DNA of 52,044 nt from positions 1-52,044 of the forward strand of contig CAYYMH010000027.1 in assembly GCA_964472785.1 (NCBI GenBank), in the 5' to 3' direction. Positions 51,584 to 52,044 of this stretch are shown here, piece after piece (the first letter of the stretch is position 1; each line of letters begins with the position of its first letter). Position numbers and translations under genes: made by a program. The stretch comes from CAYYMH01 sp964472785 (lineage in GTDB: Bacteria > Zhuqueibacterota > Zhuqueibacteria > Thermofontimicrobiales > Thermofontimicrobiaceae). The notes beneath the pieces were generated by a model, which searched no databases, was not told where the DNA came from, and worked only from the letters and a program-made list of their open reading frames with translations.

Positions 51584-51611
51584 TTGTAGGCTAAAAGCTA
51601 TATTCTATAAT
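51584..51611 (+). promoter_or_regulatory. Candidate promoter of the membrane protein at 51695
   Basis: TTGTAG (51584-51589), 16 bp, TATAAT (51606-51611). The -10 is perfect, the -35 weak. The remainder of 51476-51694 is AT-rich with no gene seen. Confidence 0.4.
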
Positions 51612-51694
51612 GTACTTTGGAAAATTTATAACTCAACGGATTCATTTAAACTAAATTTCATCAAATCCACAATAAATGCCATAATATGTAAACT

Positions 51695-52044
51695 ATGAAA
51701 AAAGATAACAACAAAATGCTTCTGAAAAATAAAAATACTATTTTAATAGTAGCATTGATAGGCTATGGGATAGCCTTTATTATTTTTTTAATTGAGATTA
51801 TTACATCAGAATCCTTGCTAAAACCAGACTTGACATATATTGGCTTTAATAATTTTATCCAAATTTTCTCATTCCCTTTTCAAATATCTATTGCTACTAC
51901 TACATTACTCGGTTTGTTAATCGCTTACAATAAATTCAGGCAAGATTCAGAAAATTTTTCTAAACAATTCCAACTTCACAGTAATAACATTAACCCAACT
52001 TCACCACAACTCCCAAAAAACAGCCCAAAAAAGGCTAAAAAATA
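51695..52044 (+). CDS. N-terminal part of a two-segment membrane protein (runs off window)
   Basis: An ATG at 51695 opens a frame with no stop to the window's end (116 codons). The N-terminus is basic (MKKDNNKM), followed by hydrophobic segments at about 16-36 (TILIVALIGYGIAFIIFLIE) and about 61-82 (QISIATTTLLGLLIAYNKF). The rest begins a charged then Pro/Lys-rich stretch. N-terminal two-TM proteins with a variable cytoplasmic part occur in many families, some in phage-defence loci, but no specific match can be named. The AT-rich composition matches the gene at 50793. Confidence 0.6.
   Translation, partial: MKKDNNKMLLKNKNTILIVALIGYGIAFIIFLIEIITSESLLKPDLTYIGFNNFIQIFSFPFQISIATTTLLGLLIAYNKFRQDSENFSKQFQLHSNNINPTSPQLPKNSPKKAKK

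Overview
The window looks like a chromosomal segment of a Gram-negative, didermic bacterium of the Fibrobacteres-Chlorobi-Bacteroidetes (FCB) sphere, perhaps Calditrichota/KSB1-like. This rests on gene content only: a TonB-dependent receptor with a carboxypeptidase-like N-terminal domain, a PorV/PorQ-type outer-membrane protein, a large exported protein with a FlgD-like/sorting-type C-terminus, DUF4388 signalling proteins, and a phosphofructokinase with PPi-type residues. Base composition is moderately AT-rich, with still more AT-rich patches in the glycosyltransferase block and at the right edge. I found no rRNA, tRNA, CRISPR array, intact transposase or prophage.

Layout. 1-860: truncated end of an unknown gene, a palindromic repeat patch and a small membrane protein. 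887-3984 (minus): a compact nonulosonic (sialic-type) acid operon (cytidylyltransferase, HAD phosphatase, NeuB-type synthase fused to a cupin, PAP2 phosphatase), with a divergent candidate glycosyltransferase at 4346. 5423-9469: YbhN-type membrane protein, phosphofructokinase, an internally duplicated membrane protein and a coiled-coil membrane protein. 9857-13283: aldo/keto reductase, Gfo/Idh/MocA oxidoreductase, cupin and a kinase-like protein with a degenerate P-loop. 13670-16840: VWA protein, Nudix hydrolase, small membrane protein, K+ channel. 16982-19713 (minus): sulfotransferase-like protein and Na+/solute symporter.

20379-27097 is the most unusual region. Two proteins combine a receiver domain lacking the phospho-acceptor Asp with DUF4388. 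A GTPase-like module without a recognisable P-loop is fused to the first and also present as a separate gene. A Cys-containing protein, a membrane-anchored gluzincin protease and an LpxL-like acyltransferase follow on the same strand. 27362-38306 is a cell-surface glycan cluster: MsbA-like ABC exporter, GT2-like and several GT-B glycosyltransferases, a methyltransferase, a GT9 heptosyltransferase-like protein and two unrelated sulfotransferases. 38382-41526 is a four-gene operon (TsaC/Sua5, low-molecular-weight phosphatase, DUF3108 protein, deoxyhypusine-synthase-like protein). 41919-49554 is an outer-membrane cluster. 49663-52044 holds an aminoglycoside-phosphotransferase-like kinase, a probably frameshifted exported protein, and an incomplete membrane protein running off the end.

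Between genes there are two non-autonomous transposon-like elements (one with a perfect 9-bp target duplication, one with TA ends), a dispersed set of palindromic repeats, and a recurring promoter type, TTGAC(A/T) or similar, 17 bp, TAT(A/C)TT, at seven sites.
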